NCBI RefSeq assembly: GCF_030504645.1
Contig: NZ_JAUKWQ010000003.1
Span: 310,001 to 374,000 of the forward strand
From: Rhizobium oryzicola
GTDB taxonomy: Bacteria; Pseudomonadota; Alphaproteobacteria; Rhizobiales; Rhizobiaceae
DNA: 64,000 nucleotides
Reading direction: 5' to 3'
The position numbers and the translations under genes were made by a program. Positions within the stretch are counted from its first letter, which is position 1. Each line of letters starts with the position of its first letter. The notes under the pieces were generated by a model. That model was not told where the DNA came from and searched no databases. It was given only the letters and a program-made list of their open reading frames with translations. Positions 8,886 through 16,826 of the stretch are shown piece after piece.

Positions 8886-9799
8886 CGGCCTTCATTCTTG
8901 CCCGCTTCCTCCGGGCAATCGCAGTGCTCGTGTTTACGGTCACGCTTGTCTTCATCGTTCTGCGTCTTACGGGCGATCCCGCCCAGCAGATGCTGTCCGA
9001 TAACGCTGGTCCGGAGGCGCTGGCCGCGTTCAACGAAAAATGGGGCTTGGACCGGTCCATTCCGGAGCAGTACCTTTATTATGTAGTCAATGCGCTTCGT
9101 GGCGATTTCGGTGTATCCTTCGCAGATGGACGCGAGGTCTTCACCGTCGTCGCCGAACGCATTCCAAAAACCCTGGTCGTCACCGTCTCGGCCTTCATCC
9201 TTAGCCTGCTGATCGGAATACCTGCTGGCATTCTCGCAGCAGTGCGACGGGAAACGGCGCTCGACAAGAGCGTGATGGCTGGCGCAGTGCTGGGCTACAG
9301 CGTTCCGAACTTCCTACTTGGTCTCGTTTTCATCTTCGTCTTTGCTGTTTGGCTTCGGGTTCTGCCGAGTTCCGGGAGTTCGACCTGGAACCATGCGGTC
9401 CTGCCCGTTGCGACGTTTGCGCTGTTCAACGCAGCGGCCATTGCGCGCTTCATGCGCTCGACGCTGATCGATGTGCTCGGCCAGCCCTATATCGCAGCGG
9501 CACGCGCTGATGGCATTCCCTACTGGGATGTTATCCTCCGTCACGCTTTGCCCAATGCAGCTATCCCGATGGTGACGACGATCGGCTTCGTTGCCGGTGG
9601 ACTGCTCGGCGGTTCGGCGTTGATCGAGCCGGTTTTCGCCTGGCCCGGGCTCGGCAGCGGTTTCGTCAACGCGACAAATACTGGAGATCTGCCGGTAGTC
9701 CAGGCGATGATCGTGCTGTTCACCGCCTTCATGGTTGCGATCAATTTTTCGGTCGATGTCCTCTATGCAGTTCTCAATCCAAAAATCAGGAAGCACTGA
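8882..9799 (+). CDS. Peptide/opine ABC transporter permease, DppB type
   Basis: Inner-membrane permease (305 aa) with the DppB/OppB N-terminal signature (first helix AVLVFTVTLVFIVLRLTGDP, then FNEKWGLDRSIPEQYLYY). About six membrane segments follow, with an EAA-type loop (YIAAARADGIPYWDVILRHAL) and the terminal LNPKIRK. It overlaps the upstream ATPase gene by four bases and is followed after one base by the partner permease. Confidence 0.92.
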   Translation: MTAFILARFLRAIAVLVFTVTLVFIVLRLTGDPAQQMLSDNAGPEALAAFNEKWGLDRSIPEQYLYYVVNALRGDFGVSFADGREVFTVVAERIPKTLVVTVSAFILSLLIGIPAGILAAVRRETALDKSVMAGAVLGYSVPNFLLGLVFIFVFAVWLRVLPSSGSSTWNHAVLPVATFALFNAAAIARFMRSTLIDVLGQPYIAAARADGIPYWDVILRHALPNAAIPMVTTIGFVAGGLLGGSALIEPVFAWPGLGSGFVNATNTGDLPVVQAMIVLFTAFMVAINFSVDVLYAVLNPKIRKH

Positions 9800-9800
9800 C

Positions 9801-10679
9801 ATGGCTTTCGCGACATCGTCCCGATCTCCCACGCGTGCCATCGGCAATCCATCGCGCGGGCCACTGCGCGGAATGCCCGTCAGCATCGGCCTTTGCTGCA
9901 TGTGGATCGCCATCGTCATCTTCATCGGCCTGTCGGCCACCTGGCTGGCGCCCTATGACTACACGCATCAGGACCCGCTTGCCCGCTTTGCGCGGCCTTT
10001 CGTCTCCGCCGCGCATTGGTTCGGCACCGATTATTTGGGGCGCGACGTGGTGAGCAACCTGCTTGTCGCTACCCAGACCACGCTGATGATCGCACTTGCA
10101 GGATCGCTGATCTGCGCCCTGATCGGCACCAGTCTTGGTTTGATAGCGGCTCACTTCGGCGGGTGGATGGACAATGCGATCATGGGCTTTGCCGATGCGA
10201 TGGCGGCGGTGCCTTTCATCATTGTCGCCCTCAGCGTGCTGGCATTTTTCGGCACCAGCCCGCTGCTGTTCGTTTTCCTCGTCGGTTTCGCCAACTGGGA
10301 ACGTTATGCGCGCCTGACTCGCGGCCTCGTCCTCAGCGCCCGGGAGGAGGGGTATGCGGAAGCAGCCCGCATCGTCGGCGTCCCGGCAATGCGGATTTAC
10401 CTGCGGCACATGTTACCCAATATCGCCGGGCCTCTCATCGTGCAGTTCACCGTCAATTTTCCGGAAATCATCCTGCTCGAAAGCGGCCTGAGCTTTCTCG
10501 GCCTCGGCATCCAGCCGCCGGAAACCAGTCTGGGGCTAATGGTCGCCGATGGCCGCACCTATCTCGCCATTGCCTGGTGGCTGGCTGCTCTTCCCGGCGC
10601 CGTCATCGTCCTCACCACGCTCTCCATCAGCTTACTTGGAGACTATCTGCGCGATCGTCTCGATGCGCGGCTCCGTTAA
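9801..10679 (+). CDS. Peptide/opine ABC transporter permease, DppC type
   Basis: Partner permease (292 aa from ATG 9801, immediately after the DppB-type stop). It carries the DppC/OppC landmarks: PYDYTHQDPLARF, FGTDYLGRDVVSNLL, the EAA loop AREEGYAEAARIVGVP, HMLPNIAGPLIVQFT, LGLGIQPPETSLGLM and the C-terminal LGDYLRDRLDARLR. An in-frame ATG at 9735 lies inside the upstream gene and is not needed. The phosphodiesterase follows 16 nt later, so it belongs to the same transcript. Confidence 0.92.
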   Translation: MAFATSSRSPTRAIGNPSRGPLRGMPVSIGLCCMWIAIVIFIGLSATWLAPYDYTHQDPLARFARPFVSAAHWFGTDYLGRDVVSNLLVATQTTLMIALAGSLICALIGTSLGLIAAHFGGWMDNAIMGFADAMAAVPFIIVALSVLAFFGTSPLLFVFLVGFANWERYARLTRGLVLSAREEGYAEAARIVGVPAMRIYLRHMLPNIAGPLIVQFTVNFPEIILLESGLSFLGLGIQPPETSLGLMVADGRTYLAIAWWLAALPGAVIVLTTLSISLLGDYLRDRLDARLR

Positions 10680-10695
10680 ACCCAAAGGATTCCAG

Positions 10696-11496
10696 ATGAA
10701 CCCGCTCAGAATGACCATCGAGAACATGCGCCTTGGCGGACATCGCGGCCATAGCGCCGGCGCGCCAGAAAACACGCTCTCAGCTTTCCGCAAAGCATTT
10801 GAATATGCCGGTTCGCTTGTGACGTGCGAAACCGATCTCAGCATCACGAGTGATGGCGAACTGGTTCTGATGCACGACAAGACCGTCGACCGCACGACCA
10901 ACGGGCATGGCATCGTCCAGCACATGACCTATTCGGAAATCTCCAGGCTCGACGCAGGCAGTTGGTTCAGCGAGGAGTTTGCGGGAGAACAGGTCCCGCG
11001 CCTGCGGGATGCGCTTGAATTGGGCCGCGAACTCGGCATCATCTACCAGCTCGAACTCAAGATCTATGATCGCAACGACGTCCTGTTTTCCAAGCTCAGG
11101 TCGCTGATCGACGAACTCGGCTGCGCCGATCTCCTACAATTCTCCTCTTTCGACTACGTCCAGCTGAAGGCCGTCAAAGCGGCTATCCCGGAGGTTCCGA
11201 CCGTCGGCCTGATGCATTCCCGGATGATCGATCCAGCGGCAATTGCTCGGCAGGCTGATCTCGATGCGATGAACATCGAACTCTACCATTTCGCCAGCGG
11301 CGAGCCACGCCAACTTCATAACGAGGGCATTGCCGTCTTCACATATCTGCCGACCGGCTATGCAGAGAAGCTGATGCAATACGGTACTGATATCGAAGCG
11401 CAGATCGTTGAATGGGTTCGCGAGGGCCAGCTGGACCAGCTTCTCGGCGATGACGTGGCGCAGGTGACAAGGTTGAGGGATCGGGCCCGTGGCTGA
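10696..11496 (+). CDS. Glycerophosphodiester phosphodiesterase family enzyme (AccF-like by context)
   Basis: GDPD-family TIM-barrel phosphodiesterase (266 aa), which splits phosphodiesters such as glycerophosphodiesters to a sugar or glycerol phosphate and an alcohol. Catalytic and metal residues are visible: H16-R17 in GGHRGHSAGAPENT, E45 and D47 in CETDLSI, and H60-D61 in LVLMHDKTVDRTTNG. No signal peptide, so it acts after import. The start is ATG 10696 with AAAGGA upstream. It is the last gene of the operon, the position held by agrocinopine phosphodiesterase AccF in acc operons. The accG phosphatase expected next is absent. Confidence 0.87.
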   Translation: MNPLRMTIENMRLGGHRGHSAGAPENTLSAFRKAFEYAGSLVTCETDLSITSDGELVLMHDKTVDRTTNGHGIVQHMTYSEISRLDAGSWFSEEFAGEQVPRLRDALELGRELGIIYQLELKIYDRNDVLFSKLRSLIDELGCADLLQFSSFDYVQLKAVKAAIPEVPTVGLMHSRMIDPAAIARQADLDAMNIELYHFASGEPRQLHNEGIAVFTYLPTGYAEKLMQYGTDIEAQIVEWVREGQLDQLLGDDVAQVTRLRDRARG

Positions 11497-11559
11497 TATG
11501 CCAATCTCCACGTTGGCTGCTCATCATTTATCATCTTGCAAACAAAAATGGGCTCCCGA

Positions 11560-11578
11560 TTTCATCGTATATATGAAA
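11560..11578. promoter_or_regulatory. Inverted repeat TTTCAT-N7-ATGAAA upstream of hydroxylase gene
   Basis: Six-base perfect arms separated by 7 nt in the AT-rich leader of the next transcription unit, about 100 nt before its start. It may be an operator, or coincidental AT-rich symmetry overlapping a promoter. No -35/-10 pair was clear enough to call. Confidence 0.3.
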
Positions 11579-11681
11579 CAGATAAAATGAGAGGGCGTGA
11601 CGCCGATTTCGTTAGGGAAGCGGCTGTAGATTGCTTGTCATCGTCAGATGTGACTGAGAAGAGGCAAATCGGGGAGGGGCC

Positions 11682-12695
11682 ATGTTGGTTGATGTGATGA
11701 CAATGATCGCGGCCCGGATCGCCAAGGTGGACCTCATCACGCCGGGCATTATTCTTGGTACGGCTTTCATCTGCGCATTGGTCGCTTACTGGAAGGTGGT
11801 TGAGAAGAAGTCTTTGCGTGGCTTCTTCGAGTTTGCGTTTCCAGCCGAAGTGATGACGCACCCGTCGGCGCGAGCCGACCTTTTGTTCTGGATCACCAAA
11901 AAGCTTGCAATGCCATTTCTTGCCATTCCAGCAGGCGTTACGTTTGTCACCCTTATGGGTTATGCGACGAACAAGGTGGTCGGCGGCCTATTCGGGATTG
12001 AAACGCCTCTGATCGAGGGCCCAGCAGGCCCCATCACCGTCGTGATGTTCACCATCACAATGCTTCTTGCCTATGATATTTCCTACTATAGCTATCATTA
12101 TGTGCAGCATAAAGTGCCGTTCCTGTGGGAGTTGCATAAGGTTCACCATTCCGCGGAAGTGATGGTGGGAATAACGAAAGATCGGGTACATCCGCTTGAT
12201 GATCTCATTAACCGGGCTTGGGACGGCGTGGTCGCCGGGTTCTGCTTTGGACTTTGGACGCTCATCGCACTAGATCCTGTCGAGGTAACGGTGTTCGGGG
12301 TCAGCGTCTATCTGGTCCGAAATATCCTCATGATGGACTTTGTGCGCCACACGCACTTCAAGATCTCTTTCGGCCCTTTGAACAATATTATCCTTTGTCC
12401 CCACTGGCATCAGCTGCACCACAGCGTCGATCCGCGACACTACGACAAGAATTTCGGCCTGCTCTTCTCCTTCTGGGATCGTCTTTTCGGTACGCTTTTC
12501 GTTCCCGCGCCAGGGGAGAATTTCAAATTTGGTCTGATGGACCGCGATGTTCGCGACTATCAGTCGCTGCAGGGGCTCTGGATTCGGCCGCTCAGAAAGA
12601 TGACATGGCAGCTGGCGAAAATTTCTCGCCGTTTTCGGGGACGAATATCCAACAAGGCTGACGCAGCACCCGCTGAACCTCAGCAAGGCGGATAG
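11682..12695 (+). CDS. Fatty acid hydroxylase / sterol desaturase superfamily protein
   Basis: Integral membrane di-iron oxygenase (337 aa) of the fatty-acid-hydroxylase/sterol-desaturase superfamily. The histidine clusters that hold the iron pair are all present: HYVQH (H139, H143), LHKVHH (H152, H155, H156) and HWHQLHH (H241, H243, H246, H247), with hydrophobic segments at about 18-36, 75-95, 115-135 and 185-205. The start ATG is preceded by GGGGAGGGG. The stop is three bases from the next gene, a GNAT/CelD-like acyltransferase, so the pair may modify a lipid or hydroxylated acyl chain. The substrate is unknown; Gram-negative members act on carotenoids, ornithine lipids or alkylglycerols. 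Confidence 0.85.
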   Translation: MLVDVMTMIAARIAKVDLITPGIILGTAFICALVAYWKVVEKKSLRGFFEFAFPAEVMTHPSARADLLFWITKKLAMPFLAIPAGVTFVTLMGYATNKVVGGLFGIETPLIEGPAGPITVVMFTITMLLAYDISYYSYHYVQHKVPFLWELHKVHHSAEVMVGITKDRVHPLDDLINRAWDGVVAGFCFGLWTLIALDPVEVTVFGVSVYLVRNILMMDFVRHTHFKISFGPLNNIILCPHWHQLHHSVDPRHYDKNFGLLFSFWDRLFGTLFVPAPGENFKFGLMDRDVRDYQSLQGLWIRPLRKMTWQLAKISRRFRGRISNKADAAPAEPQQGG

Positions 12696-12698
12696 TTC

Positions 12699-13799
12699 AT
12701 GACAGTTGAGCATCCATGCCCTAATGCTCGTTCGATGCGGACCGAAATCATTCTCACAACAGAATGCCTGCGAATGTTGGGCGCTGCCTGGCAGCGGCTT
12801 TGGCGAGACCAGGATGGCTCCATATTCCAGAGCCACGAGTGGATTTCGGCATGGTGGCACAACATTGATAATCAGCAATCACACCGGCTTAGGATTGGCG
12901 TCCTTTGGGAGGGCGAGCGACTGCTTGCCGTCATTCCGCTGGTCATATGTCATAGAAAAGGTTTTCGATTTCTGGAATGGGCGGGGATCGTCCATACCGA
13001 TTACGGCGACATTCTAACGTCGACGGACTGCCCTCAATCCGAGTTGACCGCACTCTGGAAGACGCTCGTTGATTATGGTGGCTTTGACATCTACGCCATT
13101 ACACGTGTTGCGCCTAACAGTGCGGCAGCCGATTTGTTTGATGATATCAGCAGGACTGCCCCCCAGATCGCTCGAGGAATGAAACCGGAGATCAGTTATC
13201 GGGTGCGTCGAGAGGGGCAAGATGGAACGGCTTGGTACAATTCTCTGTCGAAGAAAATGCGCAAGACTCATCGTCATGGCTACAACGTGTTGGAGAGGGC
13301 CGGGGAAGTGCAGTTCCGACGCGTCAGCGATGACGTCTTGGAGCCTGTGTTAACGCGACTGTCTAGACTCAAGCAAAAGTCTCTTAAAAATCGAGGTATA
13401 TCTTCTCAGCTTTTTGTTGCCGATATGCGCCTGCTGACAGCATTCGTTGACGTGATCAGTCGCTTGCGAAAACTTCATATTTTCGTACTTGAACTCGACA
13501 ACTCCGCCTGCGCGATTTCGGTCAACTTCGAGGAGCACGACACTATGATGTGTTGGGTAACGACGTTTGACGCGTCCATTACGCAGGCGTCGCCGGGACT
13601 TATGCTGATCGTAGAGTATATAAGGTGGTCCTTTGACCGGGGGATTTCCTGTGTCGACTTTCTGAGTGGCGGAGAAGCATTTAAAACTCGTTTTTCCAAT
13701 CATGCCGAGGAGCTACAATCCTTTACAGGTCACCGAACACTGAAAGGTCTGTTAGGATTGAGGCTGCATAAATTGCGCGAAAGATTCACAAACTTCTGA
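12699..13799 (+). CDS. CelD/BcsL-like GNAT acetyltransferase
   Basis: Protein of 366 aa with the N-terminal FQSHEWISAWW pattern and a C-terminal GNAT/FemAB-like acyltransferase domain (YNSLSKKMRKTHRHGYN, then FLSGGEAFKTRFSNHAEEL) typical of the CelD/BcsL family linked to polysaccharide or lipid acylation. No signal peptide or membrane segment. It follows the hydroxylase gene by three bases and is presumably co-transcribed. Its coding region is less GC-rich than the window average, with many A/T-ending codons, which could reflect separate acquisition. The donor and acceptor are not identifiable. Confidence 0.7.
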   Translation: MTVEHPCPNARSMRTEIILTTECLRMLGAAWQRLWRDQDGSIFQSHEWISAWWHNIDNQQSHRLRIGVLWEGERLLAVIPLVICHRKGFRFLEWAGIVHTDYGDILTSTDCPQSELTALWKTLVDYGGFDIYAITRVAPNSAAADLFDDISRTAPQIARGMKPEISYRVRREGQDGTAWYNSLSKKMRKTHRHGYNVLERAGEVQFRRVSDDVLEPVLTRLSRLKQKSLKNRGISSQLFVADMRLLTAFVDVISRLRKLHIFVLELDNSACAISVNFEEHDTMMCWVTTFDASITQASPGLMLIVEYIRWSFDRGISCVDFLSGGEAFKTRFSNHAEELQSFTGHRTLKGLLGLRLHKLRERFTNF

Positions 13800-14077
13800 A
13801 AAGGTTTCTTTTTTTGCAGCTGAAGCTGGAATTCCGGTGTCAACGCAACGGCAACAGCGCCGATGGCAGAGATCGATGACATCGGCCACCCGACGCATCT
13901 TCCGCTGCTGGTGGGCTTCGGCCTCATCGTTGCGTCGCCCCTCAAGTAGGCGGTCTCTGGTGAAAACCGGTGGAGTTGAGCCGTGCTCGCTCTTCCGTAT
14001 CGCAGCGAAGCCTTTGCGGAGAACGGGCCGACCCGAAGGGCGGCGTCAACCGGCATGTATTGACGGCACTGGACCGT

Positions 14078-14205
14078 GATGGGGCGCCTTCCGCCATGAT
14101 CTTCGTGCCTTGCCGCGATGGCCTCAGCCATACAAGGCGGAGCATTTAGAGTATTTCCTGCTGCAGGCAACCGCTGCTTTTTATCTCATTGCAAGACAGC
14201 CTTAA
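14078..14205 (+). pseudogene. C-terminal remnant of an M20-family amidohydrolase (N-carbamoyl-amino-acid hydrolase type)
   Basis: In the stretch 13800-14201, which otherwise holds no recognisable gene, the plus strand encodes APSAMIFVPCRDGLSH. This is the C-terminal metal-site motif of HyuC/AmaB-like M20 hydrolases. The frame then shifts by one base near 14131-14134 and continues as KAEHLEYFLLQATAAFY to a stop at 14203-14205, fitting the expected ...SHNxAE...Y ending. Everything upstream of about 14078 is lost or scrambled. The remnant ends tail to tail with the GntR gene (overlap 3 bp), beside two intact amidohydrolases. Confidence 0.6.
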
Positions 14206-14891
14206 TCGGACTTAGCCATATATCGGCTCAGGATTTCACTGATGTCCGGACCTTCCCGGTCATCGTCCGCCTTGGCGCGATCCTCCACTGCGTGCAGGTG
14301 GTGGTCCATGATTTCGGTTGCTCGCGCAAGATCCTGCCGCTTCAAGGCTTCGATCAGTTGGATATGCTCGTCGATCCCACATTCTGCCGAATGCGGTCGG
14401 CCAAAACGGGCAAGGATCAATGACGAGCGGGACACAACCTGGCTGATAAAATCGATCAGCAGCTTGGCCCCTGTGAGTTCGGCCAGGAGGATGTGAAACT
14501 CCCCCGCAAGTCGAATGGAGCGCGGAGACGATGCCTTGAGCGCCCGTTCCTCCTCGCGCACATGGCTGATGAGGGCGTCGATGCCGTCTCGCGGCATACG
14601 CTTGCAAAGCCTTTCGATCACTTCCCGTTCGAGGCAGCGCCGTAGCGCGAACACTTCTACGGCCTCTTCCAGGGTCGGCATGGCAACGGCGGCGCCGCGG
14701 TTCGGCTTGATTTCCACCAACCCATCGGATGCCAGCCGCAGCAGCGCATTGCGTGCACTCGTACGGCTGACGCCGAATGTGTCGCCGATCGAATCCTCCG
14801 GCAACTTGGTGCCGGGTTTCAGTGCCTGCTCCAGAATTGCCCGGCGCAGTGAGCCATAAATCGCATCACTTCTGCTGAGATTCGTAGACAT
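14202..14891 (-). CDS. GntR-family regulator, FadR/FCD subfamily
   Basis: Regulator (229 aa) with an N-terminal GntR winged helix (SDAIYGSLRRAILEQALKPG, DTFGVSRTSARNALLRL, GLVEIKPNRGAAVA) and a C-terminal all-helical FCD ligand domain with metal-type histidines (EFHILLAEL, MDHHLHAVEDRA). It is divergent from the family-5 binding protein at 15132, with 240 nt between, so it probably controls that transport/amidohydrolase operon in response to an organic acid or related metabolite. Confidence 0.88.
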   Translation of the reverse strand: MSTNLSRSDAIYGSLRRAILEQALKPGTKLPEDSIGDTFGVSRTSARNALLRLASDGLVEIKPNRGAAVAMPTLEEAVEVFALRRCLEREVIERLCKRMPRDGIDALISHVREEERALKASSPRSIRLAGEFHILLAELTGAKLLIDFISQVVSRSSLILARFGRPHSAECGIDEHIQLIEALKRQDLARATEIMDHHLHAVEDRAKADDDREGPDISEILSRYMAKSD

Positions 14892-14940
14892 CGCCCATGG
14901 TCTTTCGCCTGAATGCAGTTGAGCTCCCTATCGCACAGAT

Positions 14941-14976
14941 ATTGCATTAAATCCAGATGGCATAATTGCATTCAAT
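14941..14976. promoter_or_regulatory. Repeated ATTGCATTnAAT boxes, candidate GntR operators
   Basis: Two copies of ATTGCATT(A/C)AAT (14941-14952 and 14965-14976), 24 nt apart start to start, lie between the divergent GntR and binding-protein genes. A related inverted box (TGAATGCAG) is near 14910 and TTGCATAC near 14989. FadR-subfamily operators are often TTGnATnCAA-like, and TTGCATTCAA at 14966-14975 fits. Assignment is by position and motif only. Confidence 0.45.
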
Positions 14977-15131
14977 TTTGTCTTGAGTTTGCATACGACC
15001 TGAGTTAGCCTCCGACCCAATCCACAGAGAATAGGGCGAAAAGCAGCCTGTGGGACTGGATTTTATCAACTTGCATTGGCTTTTCGCTCAAGAAAGAGCA
15101 GCCACTGCATGCAATCCTAGGGGAACTTTCA

Positions 15132-16685
15132 ATGCGATTTACACGAATGACGGCAACCGGGATTGCGCTTCTGGCGCTCGCAATGCCGGCAATGGCCGAG
15201 ACGCTGAAATGGGGTGCCTCGCGCGATATCAGCTCACTCGATCCCTATTCCTACGGTGACAGCTTCGCGCTGGGCGTGCTCAACCATGTCTATGAGGGCC
15301 TGGTTCGCTATGACCGCAACCTGAAGCTCGAGCCGGCGCTGGCCACGTCGTGGGAGATCATTTCGCCGACGACCTGGCGGTTTCATCTGCGCGACGGTGT
15401 CAAATTCCATAACGGCGCCGAATTTACTGCGGAGGACGTGCAGGCGTCACTGAAGCGCGCAAGCGATCCAAAATCACCGCTTCGCGGCAATATTCCAGCC
15501 TATAAGGGCTCGCACGTCGTCGATGCCCACACGATCGACATTGATGTATCCGCGAACTATCCGCTTCTCCTGAACGACCTGACCACCATCTATATCTTCG
15601 ATGCCGGTTGGCTGAAGGATAACGGTGCCGAAGCACCAACCGATGTCGGCGCGGGCACTGAAGGCTATGCGACCTATCATGAGAATGGCACCGGCCCGTT
15701 CAAGGTTGAAAGTCGTCAGCCTGACGCAAAGACTGTGTTCACCAGGTTCGATGGCTGGTGGGACAAGCCGCAGCACAATATCGACCGGATCGAATTCACC
15801 CCGATTGCATCCAATGCAACGCGCGTGGCAGCACTTCTGGCCGGTGATATCGATTTTACCGATCAGGCTCCGGTGCAGGATATTCCGCGCCTGCAGGGAT
15901 CGTCGCAGGTGAAGGTGCTGGAAGGCACCGATCTTCGCACGGTCATGATCGGCTTCAGTCAGCGTGACCAGCTGATCGATGGCAAGCCAAACCTGATGAA
16001 GGATATCCGTGTCCGTCAGGCCATGCAGATTGCGATTGATCTCGACCTCATCAACAAGAAGGTCATGCGCGGCAAGTCGCGCAATGCCGGTGCCCTTGTT
16101 GCGCCGCAGATCCCCGGCTACGACGCAGCCCTCGACACGCCTATGAAGGCCGATCCGGAAAAAGCCAAGGAGCTGCTGAAAGCCGCCAATGCTGACGGCT
16201 TTACCTTCAACTTCAACTGCGCCGACACTCTCGTCAACGAGGAACAGGTCTGCCAGGCTGTCGCGTCCATGTGGTCGCGCGTGGGCTTGAAGCCGCAGCT
16301 CGACCAGGGCACGCGCGCTGTCCAGACGCCGAAGCGCTCTTCGGGTAAGGTCGATGTCTATACGCTCGGCTGGGCGACGCTACCGATGCTCGATACCTAT
16401 AGCCTCACCTCGCAGGTGCTGCACACGAAGGAAGGCTCGTTCGGCATCTTCAACTGGGGCGGCTGGTCAGACAAGGAGTTCGACAAGGTGACGGAAGCCT
16501 CCGCCGTCGAGTTGGACCAGGCGAAGCGTCTGGCCATGGAAGCGCAGTCGCTCAAGATTGCCAAGGAACACGTCCTGATGATCCCGCTTCACCAGCAGCC
16601 GCTGGCGTGGGCCACCAATTCCAAGATCAAGGACTTTCCACTCTTCTCTGACAACCTGCCCCGTTTGTGGCTGGTGAAGATGTGA
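15132..16685 (+). CDS. Family-5 periplasmic binding protein
   Basis: Oligopeptide-class solute-binding protein (517 aa). A signal peptide of about 22 residues ends AMPAMA before ETLKWGASRDISSLDPYS. Family motifs include YEGLVRYDRNLKLEPALATSW, VKFHNGAEFTAEDVQASLKR, GTGPFKVESRQPDAKT and IRVRQAMQIAIDLDLI. AGGGGA lies about 10 nt before the ATG. It opens an operon of two permeases, two amidohydrolases, two ATPases and a flavin reductase. The amidohydrolases suggest a ligand with amide, ureide or amino-heterocycle bonds rather than ordinary peptides. Confidence 0.9.
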   Translation: MRFTRMTATGIALLALAMPAMAETLKWGASRDISSLDPYSYGDSFALGVLNHVYEGLVRYDRNLKLEPALATSWEIISPTTWRFHLRDGVKFHNGAEFTAEDVQASLKRASDPKSPLRGNIPAYKGSHVVDAHTIDIDVSANYPLLLNDLTTIYIFDAGWLKDNGAEAPTDVGAGTEGYATYHENGTGPFKVESRQPDAKTVFTRFDGWWDKPQHNIDRIEFTPIASNATRVAALLAGDIDFTDQAPVQDIPRLQGSSQVKVLEGTDLRTVMIGFSQRDQLIDGKPNLMKDIRVRQAMQIAIDLDLINKKVMRGKSRNAGALVAPQIPGYDAALDTPMKADPEKAKELLKAANADGFTFNFNCADTLVNEEQVCQAVASMWSRVGLKPQLDQGTRAVQTPKRSSGKVDVYTLGWATLPMLDTYSLTSQVLHTKEGSFGIFNWGGWSDKEFDKVTEASAVELDQAKRLAMEAQSLKIAKEHVLMIPLHQQPLAWATNSKIKDFPLFSDNLPRLWLVKM

Positions 16686-16693
16686 TGCCGCTT

Positions 16694-16722
16694 CCCTCGC
16701 CGTAGCTAAAGCGTGGCGAGGG
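16694..16722 (+). other. Stem-loop 8 nt after binding-protein stop
   Basis: Perfect 8-bp stem CCCTCGCC / GGCGAGGG (16694-16701 with 16715-16722) with a 13-nt loop and no T-run, in the 141-nt gap before the permease gene. It matches the pattern of stem-loops that follow each binding-protein gene in the window. Confidence 0.65.
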
Positions 16723-16826
16723 GATAATTCCGGGCTCTGTGGGGTGTTCGAGGCGGTCCCGGCATTTAACGGGCAGGCTACGAAGCCTGAAAGCCACGCC
16801 CTTAAGGTCAAAATCAGGAACGTTTC

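Noticed and set aside
4466..11496. Presence of a Ti plasmid
   Set aside because: No vir, tra, trb, rep or opine oxidase genes are visible and the accG phosphatase is missing. The acc-like operon alone is not enough.
13800..14077. Possible further coding remnants upstream of the M20 fragment
   Set aside because: Several short frames exist but none matched a family I recognise, so I restrict the call to 14078-14205.
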